The notes beneath the pieces were generated by a model. The model was not told where the DNA came from, did no database searches, and saw only the letters and a program-made list of their open reading frames with translations. A DNA stretch of 64,000 nucleotides. Source: Streptomyces sp. TBY4. Lineage in GTDB: Bacteria; Actinomycetota; Actinomycetes; Streptomycetales; Streptomycetaceae. Positions within the stretch are counted from its first letter, which is position 1; each line of letters begins with the position of its first letter. Location: assembly GCF_024213195.1 (NCBI RefSeq), contig NZ_JANAVF010000004.1:496001-560000 (forward strand), in the 5' to 3' direction. The translations under genes were made by a program, and so were the position numbers. This document shows, piece after piece, positions 49,746 through 60,845 of the stretch.

Positions 49746-50801
49746 GTGATCACCATGGACAACACCTCCAGCGTTCCCTCCCCGCGTGACGGGGACCCGC
49801 AGACGCCGCTCCTCGAAGTGCGCGACCTGCACGTCGAGTTCCACACCCGCGACGGTGTGGCCAAGGCAGTCAACGGCGTCAACTACTCGGTGAGCGCCGG
49901 CGAGACCCTCGCCGTCCTCGGCGAGTCCGGCTCCGGCAAGTCCGTGACGGCGCAGGCCATCATGGGCATCCTCGACATGCCCCCCGGCAAGATCCCGCAG
50001 GGCGAGATCCTCTTCCGCGGCCAGGACATGCTCAAGATGTCCTTCGAGGAGCGGCGCAAGCTGCGCGGCCGGAAGATCGCCATGATCTTCCAGGACGCCC
50101 TGTCCTCCCTGAACCCGGTCCTGAGCGTCGGCTACCAGCTGGGCGAGATGTTCCGCGTCCACGAGGGCATGTCGAAGAAGGACGCGCGGCTCAAGGCCAT
50201 CGAGCTGATGGACAAGGTCAAGATCCCGGCGGCGAAGGAGCGGGTCGACGACTACCCGCACCACTTCTCCGGCGGTATGCGCCAGCGCATCATGATCGCC
50301 ATGGCGATCGCGCTGGAGCCCGACCTGATCATCGCGGACGAGCCGACCACGGCCCTGGACGTCACCGTCCAGGCCCAGGTGATGGACCTGCTCGCGGAGC
50401 TGCAGCGCGAGCTCAACATGGGCCTGATCCTGATCACCCACGACCTCGGCGTGGTCGCCGACGTCGCGGACAAGATCGCCGTCATGTACGCCGGCCGGAT
50501 CGTCGAGACCGCCCCGGTCCACGAGATCTACAAGCGCCCGGCGCACCCGTACACCCGCGGTCTGCTGGACTCGATCCCGCGCCTGGACCAGAAGGGCCAG
50601 GAGCTCTTCGCGATCAAGGGCCTGCCGCCGAACCTGCTGCGCCTGCCGTCGGGCTGCTCGTTCAGCCCGCGCTGCGTCGCCGCGCAGGACATCTGCCGGT
50701 CCGAGATCCCCGCCCTGCAGCCCGTCACCGAGCAGGACGGCACCGAACTGGCCGGCCGTCACAGCGCCTGCCACTTCTGGAAGGAGCAGCTCCATGGCTG
50801 A
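49746..50801 (+). CDS. Oligopeptide ABC transporter ATPase 1, operon A (DppD/OppD-like)
   Basis: 351 residues from GTG 49746 (ATG 49755 is an alternative; GAGGAGGG is best spaced for the GTG). Walker [11 protein letters not shown], signature FSGGMRQRI, Walker [14 protein letters not shown], switch His in LILITHDLG. The C-terminal oligopeptide-transporter domain has the Cys pattern SFSPRC-x6-C. The middle of the gene is very close at DNA level to the operon B copy. Confidence 0.95.
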   Translation: MITMDNTSSVPSPRDGDPQTPLLEVRDLHVEFHTRDGVAKAVNGVNYSVSAGETLAVLGESGSGKSVTAQAIMGILDMPPGKIPQGEILFRGQDMLKMSFEERRKLRGRKIAMIFQDALSSLNPVLSVGYQLGEMFRVHEGMSKKDARLKAIELMDKVKIPAAKERVDDYPHHFSGGMRQRIMIAMAIALEPDLIIADEPTTALDVTVQAQVMDLLAELQRELNMGLILITHDLGVVADVADKIAVMYAGRIVETAPVHEIYKRPAHPYTRGLLDSIPRLDQKGQELFAIKGLPPNLLRLPSGCSFSPRCVAAQDICRSEIPALQPVTEQDGTELAGRHSACHFWKEQLHG

Positions 50802-51843
50802 GCTCACCAACGCCCCCGCGCGCGAGCCGATCCTCCAGGTCCGCAACCTGGTCAAGCACTTCCCGCTGACCCAGGGCATCCTCTTCAAGAAGCAGGTCGG
50901 CGCCGTCAAGGCCGTCGACGGGATCTCCTTCGACCTGTACCAGGGCGAGACCCTGGGCATCGTCGGCGAGTCCGGCTGTGGCAAGTCCACCGTCGCCAAG
51001 CTGCTGATGAACCTGGAGCGCGCCACCGCCGGCGAGGTCTTCTACAAGGGCCAGGACATCACCAAGCTGTCCGGCCGCGCCCTGAAGGCCGTCCGCCGCA
51101 ACATCCAGATGGTGTTCCAGGACCCGTACACCTCGCTGAACCCGCGCATGACGGTCGGCGACATCATCGGCGAGACCTACGACATCCACCCCGAGGTGGC
51201 CCCCAAGGGCGACCGGCGCCGCAAGGTGCAGGAACTCCTCGACGTCGTCGGCCTCAACCCGGAGTACATCAACCGGTACCCGCACCAGTTCTCCGGCGGC
51301 CAGCGCCAGCGCATCGGCATCGCCCGCGGCCTCGCGCTCAACCCGGAGATCATCATCTGCGACGAGCCGGTCTCCGCGCTCGACGTGTCGGTGCAGGCCC
51401 AGGTCATCAACCTGATGGAGAAGCTGCAGGAGGAGTTCAACCTCTCCTACATCTTCATCGCGCACGACCTGTCGATCGTCCGGCACATCTCGGACCGCGT
51501 CGGCGTCATGTACCTCGGCAAGATGGCCGAGATCGGCACCGACGAGCAGATCTACGAGCACCCGACCCACCCGTACACCCAGGCGCTGCTCTCCGCGGTG
51601 CCGGTGCCGGACCCGGCCGCCCGCGAGGGCCGCGAGCGGATCATCCTCACCGGTGACGTCCCCTCGCCGGCCAACCCGCCGTCGGGCTGCCGCTTCCGCA
51701 CCCGCTGCTGGAAGGTCGAGGAGAAGTGCTCCACGGAGGAGCCGCTGCTCGCCATTCCGGAGCGGTTCAAGGGCGTCAAGTCGCTGGCCGCGCACGAGTC
51801 GGCCTGCCACTTCGCGGAGGAGAAGGCCGTCCTGGCCGTCTGA
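50794..51843 (+). CDS. Oligopeptide ABC transporter ATPase 2, operon A (DppF/OppF-like)
   Basis: 349 residues, starting eight bases before the previous stop. Walker [11 protein letters not shown], signature [13 protein letters not shown], Walker [13 protein letters not shown], and the Opp-type C-terminal end [15 protein letters not shown]. It completes the transporter heterodimer. The stretch [19 protein letters not shown] near residue 25 is shared with the operon B copy. A hairpin follows at 51865-51899. Confidence 0.95.
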   Translation: MAELTNAPAREPILQVRNLVKHFPLTQGILFKKQVGAVKAVDGISFDLYQGETLGIVGESGCGKSTVAKLLMNLERATAGEVFYKGQDITKLSGRALKAVRRNIQMVFQDPYTSLNPRMTVGDIIGETYDIHPEVAPKGDRRRKVQELLDVVGLNPEYINRYPHQFSGGQRQRIGIARGLALNPEIIICDEPVSALDVSVQAQVINLMEKLQEEFNLSYIFIAHDLSIVRHISDRVGVMYLGKMAEIGTDEQIYEHPTHPYTQALLSAVPVPDPAAREGRERIILTGDVPSPANPPSGCRFRTRCWKVEEKCSTEEPLLAIPERFKGVKSLAAHESACHFAEEKAVLAV

Positions 51844-51864
51844 CCCCCGACGCGACACCACAGG

Positions 51865-51899
51865 GCGCCCGTCACCGGATCCTCTCCGGCGGCGGGCGC
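51865..51899 (+). terminator. Terminator of oligopeptide operon A
   Basis: GCGCCCGTCACCGG (51865-51878) faces CCGGCGGCGGGCGC (51886-51899), a 14-position stem with two imperfect pairs and a seven-base loop, 22 bp after the last gene. Confidence 0.7.
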
Positions 51900-51971
51900 T
51901 CCGTCGTTCCCCGGGCCACCTGCTGCCCGCTGCCCCCCGTCTGACGCCGCCCCGACCGCCGCCGTGATCTG

Positions 51972-52895
51972 ATGGCCCGCATGCTGACCATCCGGCCCGC
52001 CGGGCCCTCCGACGCCGGGGACATCTGCGGACTCCTCAACGCCATCGACCGGATCGAGACCGGCCGCCCGGAGACCGACCTCGGCGCCGTCGAGGCCGAT
52101 CTGCACCACCCCGACGTGGACTTGGAGGCCGACTCCTTCCTCGCCTTCGAGAACGGCCGGCTCCTCGGCTACGCCCTGGTGTGGGCCGACTCCGGCCCCG
52201 GCCGCACCGACTGCCACTTCCGGGTCCTGCCGGGGCGCGCCGCGGCCGCGGCCCGGCTGCTGGACCTGGTGGAGGCCAGGGCCCGCGAACTCGCCGCCGG
52301 AGCCCCCCGCCCCTTCCTGTGGCTCGCGCCGAGCGGCGGACGCACCCTCGACCCCGGCCTGCTGCCCGGCCGCGGCTACCGCACGGTGCGCCGCTACCAG
52401 GTGATGACCCGCCCCCTGGGCCCGGCCGACGCGGCCCCGGTACCGCCCGCCGGGCTCACCCTGCGCCCCTGCGACGGCGGCGAGAGCGAGCGCCGGCGCG
52501 CCCACGCCCTGATCGAGGAGACCTTCGCGGACCACTTCGGGCACGTGGAGCGCCCGTACGAGCCGTGGCTCGACCACATCGACGGCCGCGCCCTGGACTG
52601 GTCGCTGGTGTGGATCGCAGCCCTGCCCGCACTGGGCGACGTAGGGGTCCTGCTCACCCGGGACGACCGCACCAGCATGGGCTGGTTCAGCCACCTCGGC
52701 GTCCGCGCGGAGGCCCGCGGCCGGGGCGTCGGAGCCTTCCTCCTGCGCCACGGCTTCGCCGCCTACGCGGCCCGCGGCCGGGCCGTGGTCGGCCTCGGCG
52801 TGGACACGGGCAACACCACCGGGGCGCTCGCGCTGTACGAGGCGCACGGCATGACCGCGTACCACACGGTGCACACCTGGGAGCTGGCGCTCTGA
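51972..52895 (+). CDS. GNAT-family N-acetyltransferase, two tandem domains
   Basis: 307 residues. Two GNAT domains of about 150 residues are arranged in series; the second has the acetyl-CoA loop (LGVRAEARGRGVGAFLLRHG) and GNTTGALALYEAHGM, while the first lacks a clear R/Q-x-x-G-x-G/A motif and may be inactive. The arrangement resembles mycothiol synthase (MshD), but that assignment is not supported by substrate residues I can recognise. It lies between the two peptide operons with its own gaps on both sides. ATG 51981 is a possible alternative start. Confidence 0.85.
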   Translation: MARMLTIRPAGPSDAGDICGLLNAIDRIETGRPETDLGAVEADLHHPDVDLEADSFLAFENGRLLGYALVWADSGPGRTDCHFRVLPGRAAAAARLLDLVEARARELAAGAPRPFLWLAPSGGRTLDPGLLPGRGYRTVRRYQVMTRPLGPADAAPVPPAGLTLRPCDGGESERRRAHALIEETFADHFGHVERPYEPWLDHIDGRALDWSLVWIAALPALGDVGVLLTRDDRTSMGWFSHLGVRAEARGRGVGAFLLRHGFAAYAARGRAVVGLGVDTGNTTGALALYEAHGMTAYHTVHTWELAL

Positions 52896-53044
52896 CCCCG
52901 CGCCCGCACGCCCCCGCGGTGCACTCGCAGGGGTGACAGGCGGGGGGCGCGAGGGTGCAATCGGTCCAACGAGGAGTGTGCGGGACCCCACATAGGGTGA
53001 CATTGGGCCCTAAGTGAGTCTTGGGATCCAGTAGGAGGCACTCC

Positions 53045-54673
53045 ATGCGCGGAGCCACCCACGCCAAGTGGGCCGCATGTGCGGCGGCCGTCGCCCTCGC
53101 GGCGACCGCCTGCGGCGGCGGAAGCGACAGCGGCGGAGGCGGCGAAGCGGGAATCGTCAGCTCCTCGTGGGGAGACCCGCAGAACCCGCTGGAGCCCGCC
53201 AACACCAATGAGGTCCAGGGCGGCAAGGTCCTCGACATGATCTTCCGGGGGCTCAAGCGGTACGACCCCAAGACCGGCGAGGCGAAGAACTTCCTCGCCG
53301 AGAAGATCGAGACCACCGACAGCCAGAACTTCACGATCACGCTGAAGGACGGCTGGAAGTTCAGCAACGACGAGCCCGTCACCGCCCAGTCCTTCGTGGA
53401 CGCCTGGAACTACGGCGCGGACGTCACCAAGAAGCAGAACAACTCGCCGTTCTTCTCCGACATCGTCGGCTACGCGGACGTCCACCCCGAGAAGGGCGAT
53501 CCCAAGTCCAAGACCATGTCCGGCCTGGTCGTCAAGGACCCCAAGACCTTCACGGTCGCCCTCAAGGAGAAGTTCTCCACCTGGCCCGAAACCCTCGGCT
53601 ACCAGGCGTTCTCCCCCCTGCCCAAGGCCTTCTTCACCGACCACGAGGCCTGGCTGAAGAAGCCCGTCGGCAACGGCCCGTACACGGTGGACTCGTACAC
53701 CAAGGGCACCGGCATGAAGCTGCGCAAGTGGGACGGCTACCCGGGCGAGGACAAGGCGGTCAACGGCGGAGTGGACCTGAAGGTCTACACCGACAACAAC
53801 ACCGCCTACACCGACCTGATCTCCGGCAACCTCGACCTGGTCGACGACATCCCGGCGCAGCAGCTGAAGAACGTCGCCAACGACCTCGGCGACCGCTACA
53901 TCAACCAGCCGGCGCTGATCATCCAGACCCTCACCTTCCCGCTGTACGACCCGCAGTGGAGCAAGGAGGGCATGGAGAAGGTCCGCCGCGGCATCTCCAT
54001 GGCGATCAACCGCGACGAGATCACCAAGCAGATCTTCCACGAGACCCGCACCCCGGCCAAGGACTGGACCTCACCGGCCCTCGGCGACAAGGGCGGCTTC
54101 TCCGCCACCGCCTGCGGCGACGCCTGCTCCTTCAACCCCACCGAGGCCAAGAAGCTCATCCAGGAGGCCGGCGGCCTCCCCGGCGGCAAGGTCACCCTGA
54201 CGTCCAACGTGGACACCGGCTCGCACCGCGACTGGATGGACGCCGTCTGCAACAGCGTCAACAACACGCTGGGCGAGGGACCGGTCTGCACCGTCAACCC
54301 CGTCGGCACCTTCGCCGACTTCCGGAACCAGCAGAGCGCCTTCAAGCTGACCGGCCCCTTCCGCTCCGGCTGGCAGGCCGACTACCCGCTGATCCAGAAC
54401 TTCCTGGAGCCCCTGTACTACACCGGCGCCTCCTCCAACTACGGCAAGTTCAGCAACCCGGAGTTCGACAAGCTCGTCGACGAGGCCAACCGGGAGAGCG
54501 ACGCCGCCAAGGCGACGGCCAAGTTCCAGGAGTCGGAGAAGATCCTCGCCGCCCAGATGCCCTCGATCCCGCTCTGGTACCAGAACGGCAGCGCCGGCCA
54601 CTCGGAGCGCATCTCGGACGTGACGCTCAACCAGTTCAGCGTCCCGGTGTACGACCAGATCAAGGTCAGCTGA
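53045..54673 (+). CDS. Oligopeptide-binding lipoprotein, operon B
   Basis: 542 residues from ATG 53045 (TAGGAGG upstream). Lipidated Cys23 in ATACGGG, then the family 5 binding domain (VTAQSFVDAWNYGADVTKK, GNGPYTVDSYTKG, GISMAINRDEITK). It is paralogous to the operon A protein (shared start MRGA-x2-AKW and the end MPSIPLWY), but the ligand-facing middle has diverged, so a different peptide range is likely. It is followed after only 31 bp by the permease, with no hairpin. Confidence 0.92.
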   Translation: MRGATHAKWAACAAAVALAATACGGGSDSGGGGEAGIVSSSWGDPQNPLEPANTNEVQGGKVLDMIFRGLKRYDPKTGEAKNFLAEKIETTDSQNFTITLKDGWKFSNDEPVTAQSFVDAWNYGADVTKKQNNSPFFSDIVGYADVHPEKGDPKSKTMSGLVVKDPKTFTVALKEKFSTWPETLGYQAFSPLPKAFFTDHEAWLKKPVGNGPYTVDSYTKGTGMKLRKWDGYPGEDKAVNGGVDLKVYTDNNTAYTDLISGNLDLVDDIPAQQLKNVANDLGDRYINQPALIIQTLTFPLYDPQWSKEGMEKVRRGISMAINRDEITKQIFHETRTPAKDWTSPALGDKGGFSATACGDACSFNPTEAKKLIQEAGGLPGGKVTLTSNVDTGSHRDWMDAVCNSVNNTLGEGPVCTVNPVGTFADFRNQQSAFKLTGPFRSGWQADYPLIQNFLEPLYYTGASSNYGKFSNPEFDKLVDEANRESDAAKATAKFQESEKILAAQMPSIPLWYQNGSAGHSERISDVTLNQFSVPVYDQIKVS

Positions 54674-54704
54674 CCCCTCTCGCGGATCGAACCTGGAGCA
54701 GTCC

Positions 54705-55628
54705 ATGGGACGTTATGTGATCCGGCGACTGCTCCAGATGATCCCCGTGTTCATCGGCAGCACGTTCCTGATCTTCTTCATGGTGTACGCGCTCGGGGAC
54801 CCGGTCGCCGCCCTCTTCGGCGACAAGGCCCCCGACCCCGCCACCGCCGCGCGCATCCGCAAGGACCTCTACCTCGACCAGCCCCTGTGGAAGCAGTACC
54901 TCCACTACATGGGCCAGATCTTCCAGGGCGACTTCGGCACCGCCTTCAACGGCCAGAAGGTCACCGAGCTCATGGCCTCGGCCTTCCCGGTGACCCTGCG
55001 CCTGACCATCGTCGCGATCGCCATCGAGATCGTCGTCGGCATCACCCTCGGCGTGATCAGCGGCCTCAAGCGCGGCAAGTCCATCGACACCGGCCTGCTG
55101 GTCCTCACCCTCGTGGTGATCTCGGTGCCCACCTTCGTGACGGGCTACCTGCTCCAGTACCTCTTCGGCGTCAAATGGGGCTGGGTCCGGCCCACCGTCT
55201 CCCCGGACGCCCCCTTCAACGAGCTGATCCTGCCCGGCATCGTGCTCGCCCTGGTCTCCCTCGCCTACGTCACCCGGCTGACCCGGACCTCCATCGCCGA
55301 GAACGTCAAGGCCGACTACGTCCGCACCGCCGTCGCCAAGGGCCTGCCCCGGCGCCGGGTCATCACCCGCCACCTGCTGCGCAACTCGCTGATCCCCGTG
55401 GTCACCTTCATCGGCACCGACATCGGCGCCCTGATGGGCGGAGCCATCGTCACCGAGCGGATCTTCAACATCCACGGGGTCGGCTACCAGCTCTACCAGG
55501 GCATCCTGCGCAACAACTCCCCGACGGTGGTCGGCTTCGTGACCATCCTCGTCATCGTCTTCCTGCTGGCGAACCTGCTCGTCGACCTGCTCTACGCGGT
55601 CCTGGACCCGAGGATCCGTTATGCCTGA
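54705..55628 (+). CDS. Oligopeptide ABC transporter permease 1, operon B
   Basis: 307 residues, six helices, starting GRYVIRRLLQMIPVFIGSTF. Coupling loop YVRTAVAKGLPRRRVITRHL. It is a paralogue of 47862. The gene overlaps the next by eight bases, the same arrangement as in operon A. Confidence 0.93.
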   Translation: MGRYVIRRLLQMIPVFIGSTFLIFFMVYALGDPVAALFGDKAPDPATAARIRKDLYLDQPLWKQYLHYMGQIFQGDFGTAFNGQKVTELMASAFPVTLRLTIVAIAIEIVVGITLGVISGLKRGKSIDTGLLVLTLVVISVPTFVTGYLLQYLFGVKWGWVRPTVSPDAPFNELILPGIVLALVSLAYVTRLTRTSIAENVKADYVRTAVAKGLPRRRVITRHLLRNSLIPVVTFIGTDIGALMGGAIVTERIFNIHGVGYQLYQGILRNNSPTVVGFVTILVIVFLLANLLVDLLYAVLDPRIRYA

Positions 55629-56628
55629 GCCCGATCCCGAGCGCCCCGCCTACGATCCGCTGAGCCCGGGCCCCCACGAATCCATCGCCCCCACCGGCCA
55701 GGGCGGGGCCATGGACCTCGCCCTGGAGGAGGGCGAGAGTCTGGAGAAGGAGCTCGGGGGAGCCCCCGCCGGCCCCCAGGAGAAGGCCCGCTCCCTCTGG
55801 TCCGACGCCTGGCACCAGCTGCGCCGCAACCCCGTCTTCCTCGTCTCCACCCTCCTCATCCTCTTCCTCGTGGTCATCTCCATCTGGCCCCAGCTCATCG
55901 CCAGCGGCGACCCGCTCCAGTGCGACCTGTCCAAATCGCAGCAGGGCTCCGCCCCGGGCCACCCCTTCGGCTACGACACCCAGGGCTGCGACGTGTACAC
56001 CCGCACCGTCTACGGGGCCCGCGCCTCCATCACCGTGGGCATCTGCGCCACCCTCGGCGCGGCCCTCCTCGGCTCCGCGCTCGGCGGGCTCGCCGGGTTC
56101 TTCGGTGGCTGGGGCGACGCGCTGCTCTCCCGGGTCGCCGACATCTTCTTCGGCATCCCGGTCGTCCTCGGCGGCCTGGTCTTCCTGTCCGTGGTCACCA
56201 GCACCACCGTCTGGCCCGTGGTCGGCTTCATCGTGCTGCTGGGCTGGCCCCAGCTGGCCCGCATCGCCCGCGGCTCGGTCATCACCGCCAAACAGAACGA
56301 CTACGTCCAGGCCGCGCGGGCGCTCGGCGCCGGCAACGGCCGGATGCTGCTGAGGCACGTGGCACCCAACGCCATCGCCCCGGTCATCGTCGTCGCCACC
56401 ATCGCGCTCGGCACCTACATCGCCCTGGAAGCCACCCTGTCCTTCCTCGGCGTGGGCCTGCGCCCGCCGACCGTCTCCTGGGGCATCGACATCTCCAACG
56501 CCGCCTCCCAGATCCGCAACGCCCCGCACATGCTGCTCTACCCGGCGGGCGCGCTCAGCATCACCGTGCTCGCGTTCATCATGCTCGGCGACGCGGTGCG
56601 CGACGCCCTCGACCCCAAGCTGCGCTGA
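55621..56628 (+). CDS. Oligopeptide ABC transporter permease 2, operon B
   Basis: 335 residues, about 20 longer than its operon A counterpart because of an acidic/Pro-rich N-terminal extension (1-50). It has six helices, with QLRRNPVFLVSTLLILFLV as the first and YVQAARALGAGNGRMLLRHV as the coupling loop. The extracytoplasmic loop has two Cys (CDLSKSQQ..., GCDVY) that could bridge. Start ATG 55621, eight bases before the previous stop. Confidence 0.93.
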   Translation: MPEPDPERPAYDPLSPGPHESIAPTGQGGAMDLALEEGESLEKELGGAPAGPQEKARSLWSDAWHQLRRNPVFLVSTLLILFLVVISIWPQLIASGDPLQCDLSKSQQGSAPGHPFGYDTQGCDVYTRTVYGARASITVGICATLGAALLGSALGGLAGFFGGWGDALLSRVADIFFGIPVVLGGLVFLSVVTSTTVWPVVGFIVLLGWPQLARIARGSVITAKQNDYVQAARALGAGNGRMLLRHVAPNAIAPVIVVATIALGTYIALEATLSFLGVGLRPPTVSWGIDISNAASQIRNAPHMLLYPAGALSITVLAFIMLGDAVRDALDPKLR

Positions 56629-56640
56629 GGAGCCCCGCAC

Positions 56641-57607
<967 letters not shown>

Positions 57608-57615
<8 letters not shown>

Positions 57616-58669
57616 GTCGATCCTCGTGGTGGAGGACCTGGTCAAGCACTACCCGCTGACCCAGGGCATCCTCTTCAAGAAGCAGGTCGGCGCCGTGAAG
57701 GCCGTCGACGGGGTCTCCTTCGACCTGCGGGCCGGCGAAACCCTCGGCATCGTCGGGGAGTCGGGCTGCGGCAAGTCCACCGTCGCCAAGATGCTGGTCA
57801 ACCTCGAACGCCCGACCTCGGGCGCGATCACGTACAAGGGCGAGGACCTCGCCAAGCTCTCCGCCAAGGCCCTCAAGTCCGTGCGCCGCAACATCCAGAT
57901 GGTGTTCCAGGACCCGTACACCTCCCTGAACCCGCGCATGACCGTCGGCGACATCATCGGCGAGCCCTACGAGATCCACCCCGAGGTCGCCCCCAAGGGG
58001 GACCGGCGCCGCAAGGTCCAGGAGCTCCTGGACGTGGTCGGCCTCAACCCGGAGTACATCAACCGGTACCCGCACCAGTTCTCCGGCGGCCAGCGACAGC
58101 GCATCGGCATCGCCCGCGGCCTCGCCCTCCAGCCCGAGATCATCGTCGCCGACGAGCCGGTCTCCGCGCTCGACGTCTCCGTCCAGGCCCAGGTGGTCAA
58201 CCTCCTGGAGCGCCTCCAGGACGAGTTCAACCTCTCCTACGTGTTCATCGCCCACGACCTCTCGATCGTCCGGCACATCTCCGACCGGGTCGGCGTCATG
58301 TACCTGGGGCGGATCGTCGAGATCGGCACCGACGAGCAGATCTACGACCACCCCACCCACCCGTACACGCAGGCGCTGCTCTCCGCCGTCCCGGTCCCCG
58401 ATCCGGAGGCCCGCGCGGGCCGCGAGCGGATCATCCTCTCCGGCGACGTCCCCTCCCCGGCCAACCCGCCCTCGGGCTGCCGCTTCCGCACCCGCTGCTG
58501 GAAGGCCCAGGCCCGCTGCGCGTCGGAGGTCCCGCTCCTGGAGATCCCCGCCTTCCTCCCGGGCGGCCCGACGGCCCACCCCTCGGCCTGCCACTTCGCA
58601 TCCGAGCGGGCCGCCCCTCCGCCCGGACCGCAGCCTGGTCCGCCTTCGGGATCGCCGACCAAGGAGTGA
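57608..58669 (+). CDS. Oligopeptide ABC transporter ATPase 2, operon B
   Basis: 353 residues from GTG 57608, overlapping the previous gene by eight bases. Walker [11 protein letters not shown], signature [13 protein letters not shown], Walker [13 protein letters not shown]; ends with a Pro-rich tail. It and the operon A copy share long runs of identical DNA, more than the binding-protein genes do, suggesting gene conversion or strong constraint. Confidence 0.95.
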
Positions 58670-58821
58670 GCCGGAGGTCCCCGGGACCGCTCATTTCTCG
58701 CCACAGCTGTGAACGGCACCGGTTTCCCCACAACTCGGTTTACGTGGAGGCAACTTGACCGTTTCTGTCCCGAGATCTGGGCCGGGCAGCCTGGATCCGT
58801 GCGGCCGTGCGGGTGCCGACA

Positions 58822-58856
58822 GCCGGCCGGGGAGGCGTACAGCTTCCCCGGCCGGC
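58822..58856. terminator. 12-bp hairpin in the gap after operon B
   Basis: GCCGGCCGGGGA (58822-58833) pairs with TCCCCGGCCGGC (58845-58856), loop of 11. It lies about 150 bp after the operon; probably the terminator. Confidence 0.6.
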
Positions 58857-58923
58857 ACTCCTGTGACCCCGGACGTGCGCGGCGTGCGCCCCTCGTGCTG
58901 CCGGAATCGATCGATGTGGCGGT

Positions 58924-58942
58924 ACGGATAGTTATGATCCGT
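58924..58942 (+). promoter_or_regulatory. Inverted repeat over a -10-like element
   Basis: ACGGAT (58924-58929) and ATCCGT (58937-58942) flank AGTTATG, and the -10-like TATGAT (58933-58938) overlaps the right arm. It is 84 bp before the small membrane protein start; a bound protein would cover the promoter. Confidence 0.4.
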
Positions 58943-59025
58943 AGCGCACGGTGGGTATGACTCTGCCGAGCACCGAGTTGCGAGTACGCGAACCCGATGT
59001 CCGCTCGACGTGGAGGTGAAACGCC

Positions 59026-59220
59026 GTGGCACTATCGATCTCGGCCGTGGTGCTGCTGGCAGTCGTCGTCTTCCTGCTGGTCCGCCGTTCGGGCCTGAAG
59101 GCGGGTCACGCAGTGGTCTGTGTACTGCTCGGCTTCTACCTGGCGAGCTCGACCGTGGCTCCGACGCTCTCCCAGCTGACCAACAACGTGGCGAGCATGA
59201 TCAGCGGCCTCAAGTTCTAG
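59026..59220 (+). CDS. Small membrane protein
   Basis: 64 residues from GTG 59026 with an excellent ribosome site (GGAGGTGA). Two hydrophobic helices (ISAVVLLAVVVFLLV and AGHAVVCVLLGFYLASSTVA) and a short polar end. Similar very short proteins are widespread in Streptomyces at this location by my recollection; no function is known to me. Confidence 0.75.
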   Translation: MALSISAVVLLAVVVFLLVRRSGLKAGHAVVCVLLGFYLASSTVAPTLSQLTNNVASMISGLKF

Positions 59221-59310
59221 GCCGCGCCGCGTTTCCGGGCTACGGGGACGCCGCGTGGGGTTCAGGGCGGCAGAAGCGTCCGTTCACCGCTTTCCTCGTA
59301 GGGTGACCCC

Positions 59311-60219
59311 ATGAACGGTCTTCCCGCCCGTCGGCTCCTCCTCGTGCACGCGCACCCGGACGACGAGTCGATCAACAACGGCGTCACCATGGCCAAGTAC
59401 GCGGCCGAGGGCGTCCATGTCGCGTTGGTGACCTGCACCCTCGGCGAGGAGGGTGAGGTCATCCCGCCCGGCCTCGCCCACCTGACGTCCGACCGCGACG
59501 ACACCCTCGGCACCCACCGCATCGGCGAGCTCGCCGAGGCCATGAAGGAACTGGGCGTCTTCGACCACCGGTTCCTCGGCGGCCCCGGCCGCTTCCGGGA
59601 CTCCGGGATGATGGGCGCCGAACAGAACCGCCGGCCCGGCGCCTTCTGGTCCGCGGACGTGGACGAGGCGGCGGGGTACCTCGTAGAGGTGATCCGCGAA
59701 CTGCGCCCCCAGGTCCTCGTCACCTACGACCCGAACGGCGGCTACGGCCACCCCGACCACATCCAGGCCCACCGCGTCGCCACCCGCGCCGCCGAACTGG
59801 CCGCGGAGCCCACGTACCGCAGGGACCTCGGGTCGGCGCACGCCATCCAGAAGCTCTACTGGAACCGCGTCCCGCGCACGGTCGTCGAGGAGGGCTTCGC
59901 CCGGCTGCGCGAGGCCGGGAGCGAGGTGCCCTTCCCGGCGCCGGCCGCCCCGGACGACGTGCCCGGCGTGGTCGCCGACGAGCGGATCACCGCCGAGATC
60001 GGCGGGGACGAGGCCGCCGAGCAGGCGTTCGTGGCCGCCAAGACCGCGGCGATGCGCGCCCACGCCACCCAGATCGCGGTGGACGGCCCCTTCTTCGCGC
60101 TCTCCAACGACCTGGCGCAGCCGCTGTTCACCCACGAGTACTACGAGTTGGCCGAGGGCGTGGCGGGCGTCCCCGCGGGCGAGCGCGAGCGCGACCTCTT
60201 CGCGGGGGTCCGGGCATGA
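59311..60219 (+). CDS. mshB: Mycothiol biosynthesis deacetylase MshB
   Basis: 302 residues, GlcNAc-PI-de-N-acetylase (LmbE-like) fold. Zinc ligands are in [10 protein letters not shown] and in [12 protein letters not shown], with the acidic catalytic residue in the first. It removes acetate from GlcNAc-inositol in mycothiol synthesis. The sequence matches MshB ([25 protein letters not shown]) better than the paralogue Mca. Start ATG 59311. Overlaps the next gene by ATGA. Confidence 0.93.
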   Translation: MNGLPARRLLLVHAHPDDESINNGVTMAKYAAEGVHVALVTCTLGEEGEVIPPGLAHLTSDRDDTLGTHRIGELAEAMKELGVFDHRFLGGPGRFRDSGMMGAEQNRRPGAFWSADVDEAAGYLVEVIRELRPQVLVTYDPNGGYGHPDHIQAHRVATRAAELAAEPTYRRDLGSAHAIQKLYWNRVPRTVVEEGFARLREAGSEVPFPAPAAPDDVPGVVADERITAEIGGDEAAEQAFVAAKTAAMRAHATQIAVDGPFFALSNDLAQPLFTHEYYELAEGVAGVPAGERERDLFAGVRA

Positions 60220-60608
60220 CCGGAGCGGTCGGAATGTGGAACGGGGGGCGGATCGCCGCCCTGCTGGGCCTGTTGGTGGCCGGGCTGCTCACCGGCGCGG
60301 CCGGCTGGCTCGTCGTCGACCTGTGGTTCCCGGGCGGTCTGGTGCTCGCCCTCCTCGCCCTCCTCGGCCTGTTCCTCGGGGCCAGGATCGCCCTGGGCAC
60401 CGGCATCGGGGTGGGAGCGGCCACGGGCGGCTGGTTCCTCGCCTACGTGATGCTCAGCGTGCCCCGGCCCGAGGGGGACTTCCTCCTCGGTTCGTCCGGA
60501 ATCAGCATGTACGTCTACCTTTTGGGCGGAGTGGTGCTCGCTGTGATGTGCGCCACGATGAGCATTCCGGGGGACAGGCCGCTTTCGGCCGCCGGCAAGG
60601 CCGGGTGA
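60216..60608 (+). CDS. DUF6113-like membrane protein
   Basis: 130 residues, four hydrophobic helices (e.g. [36 protein letters not shown]) with the block [14 protein letters not shown] between the last two. Its start overlaps mshB (ATGA). Commonly found behind mshB in Streptomyces as I recall; function unknown. Confidence 0.75.
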   Translation: MTGAVGMWNGGRIAALLGLLVAGLLTGAAGWLVVDLWFPGGLVLALLALLGLFLGARIALGTGIGVGAATGGWFLAYVMLSVPRPEGDFLLGSSGISMYVYLLGGVVLAVMCATMSIPGDRPLSAAGKAG

Positions 60609-60845
60609 CGCGGCGTCGGCCGCGCCCGACGCCTTGACGAGCGGCCCGGCCGGTGCGTTCGCGGACCGGCCGCGGCCGGGCGGCAGGCGCTCGGCGGGTG
60701 CGCGGAGGGGGCGTACGGGAGGTCAAGGGGAATCCTTCGTTCCCGGCGGCCGGGTGCGCGCGGGCGGTGGCCAGTATGGTGGACCGGCCGCCGAGCTGCC
60801 CGCGCACGCTATGACGGGCGGCGGAGCCGATCGGGAGAACCTGCC

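Larger units (their letters stand above)
58670..59025. other. 356-bp gap after oligopeptide operon B
   Basis: No gene is seen. It contains a hairpin (58822-58856) and, close to the small membrane protein gene, a promoter-like TATGAT (58933-58938) inside an inverted repeat (58924-58942). GGAGGTGA at 59011-59018 is the ribosome site. Confidence 0.6.

Noticed and set aside
51972..52895. Tandem GNAT protein as mycothiol synthase MshD
   Set aside because: The two-domain arrangement fits, but no MshD-specific residues could be recognised and mshB lies 6 kb away behind another operon; left as a generic GNAT.
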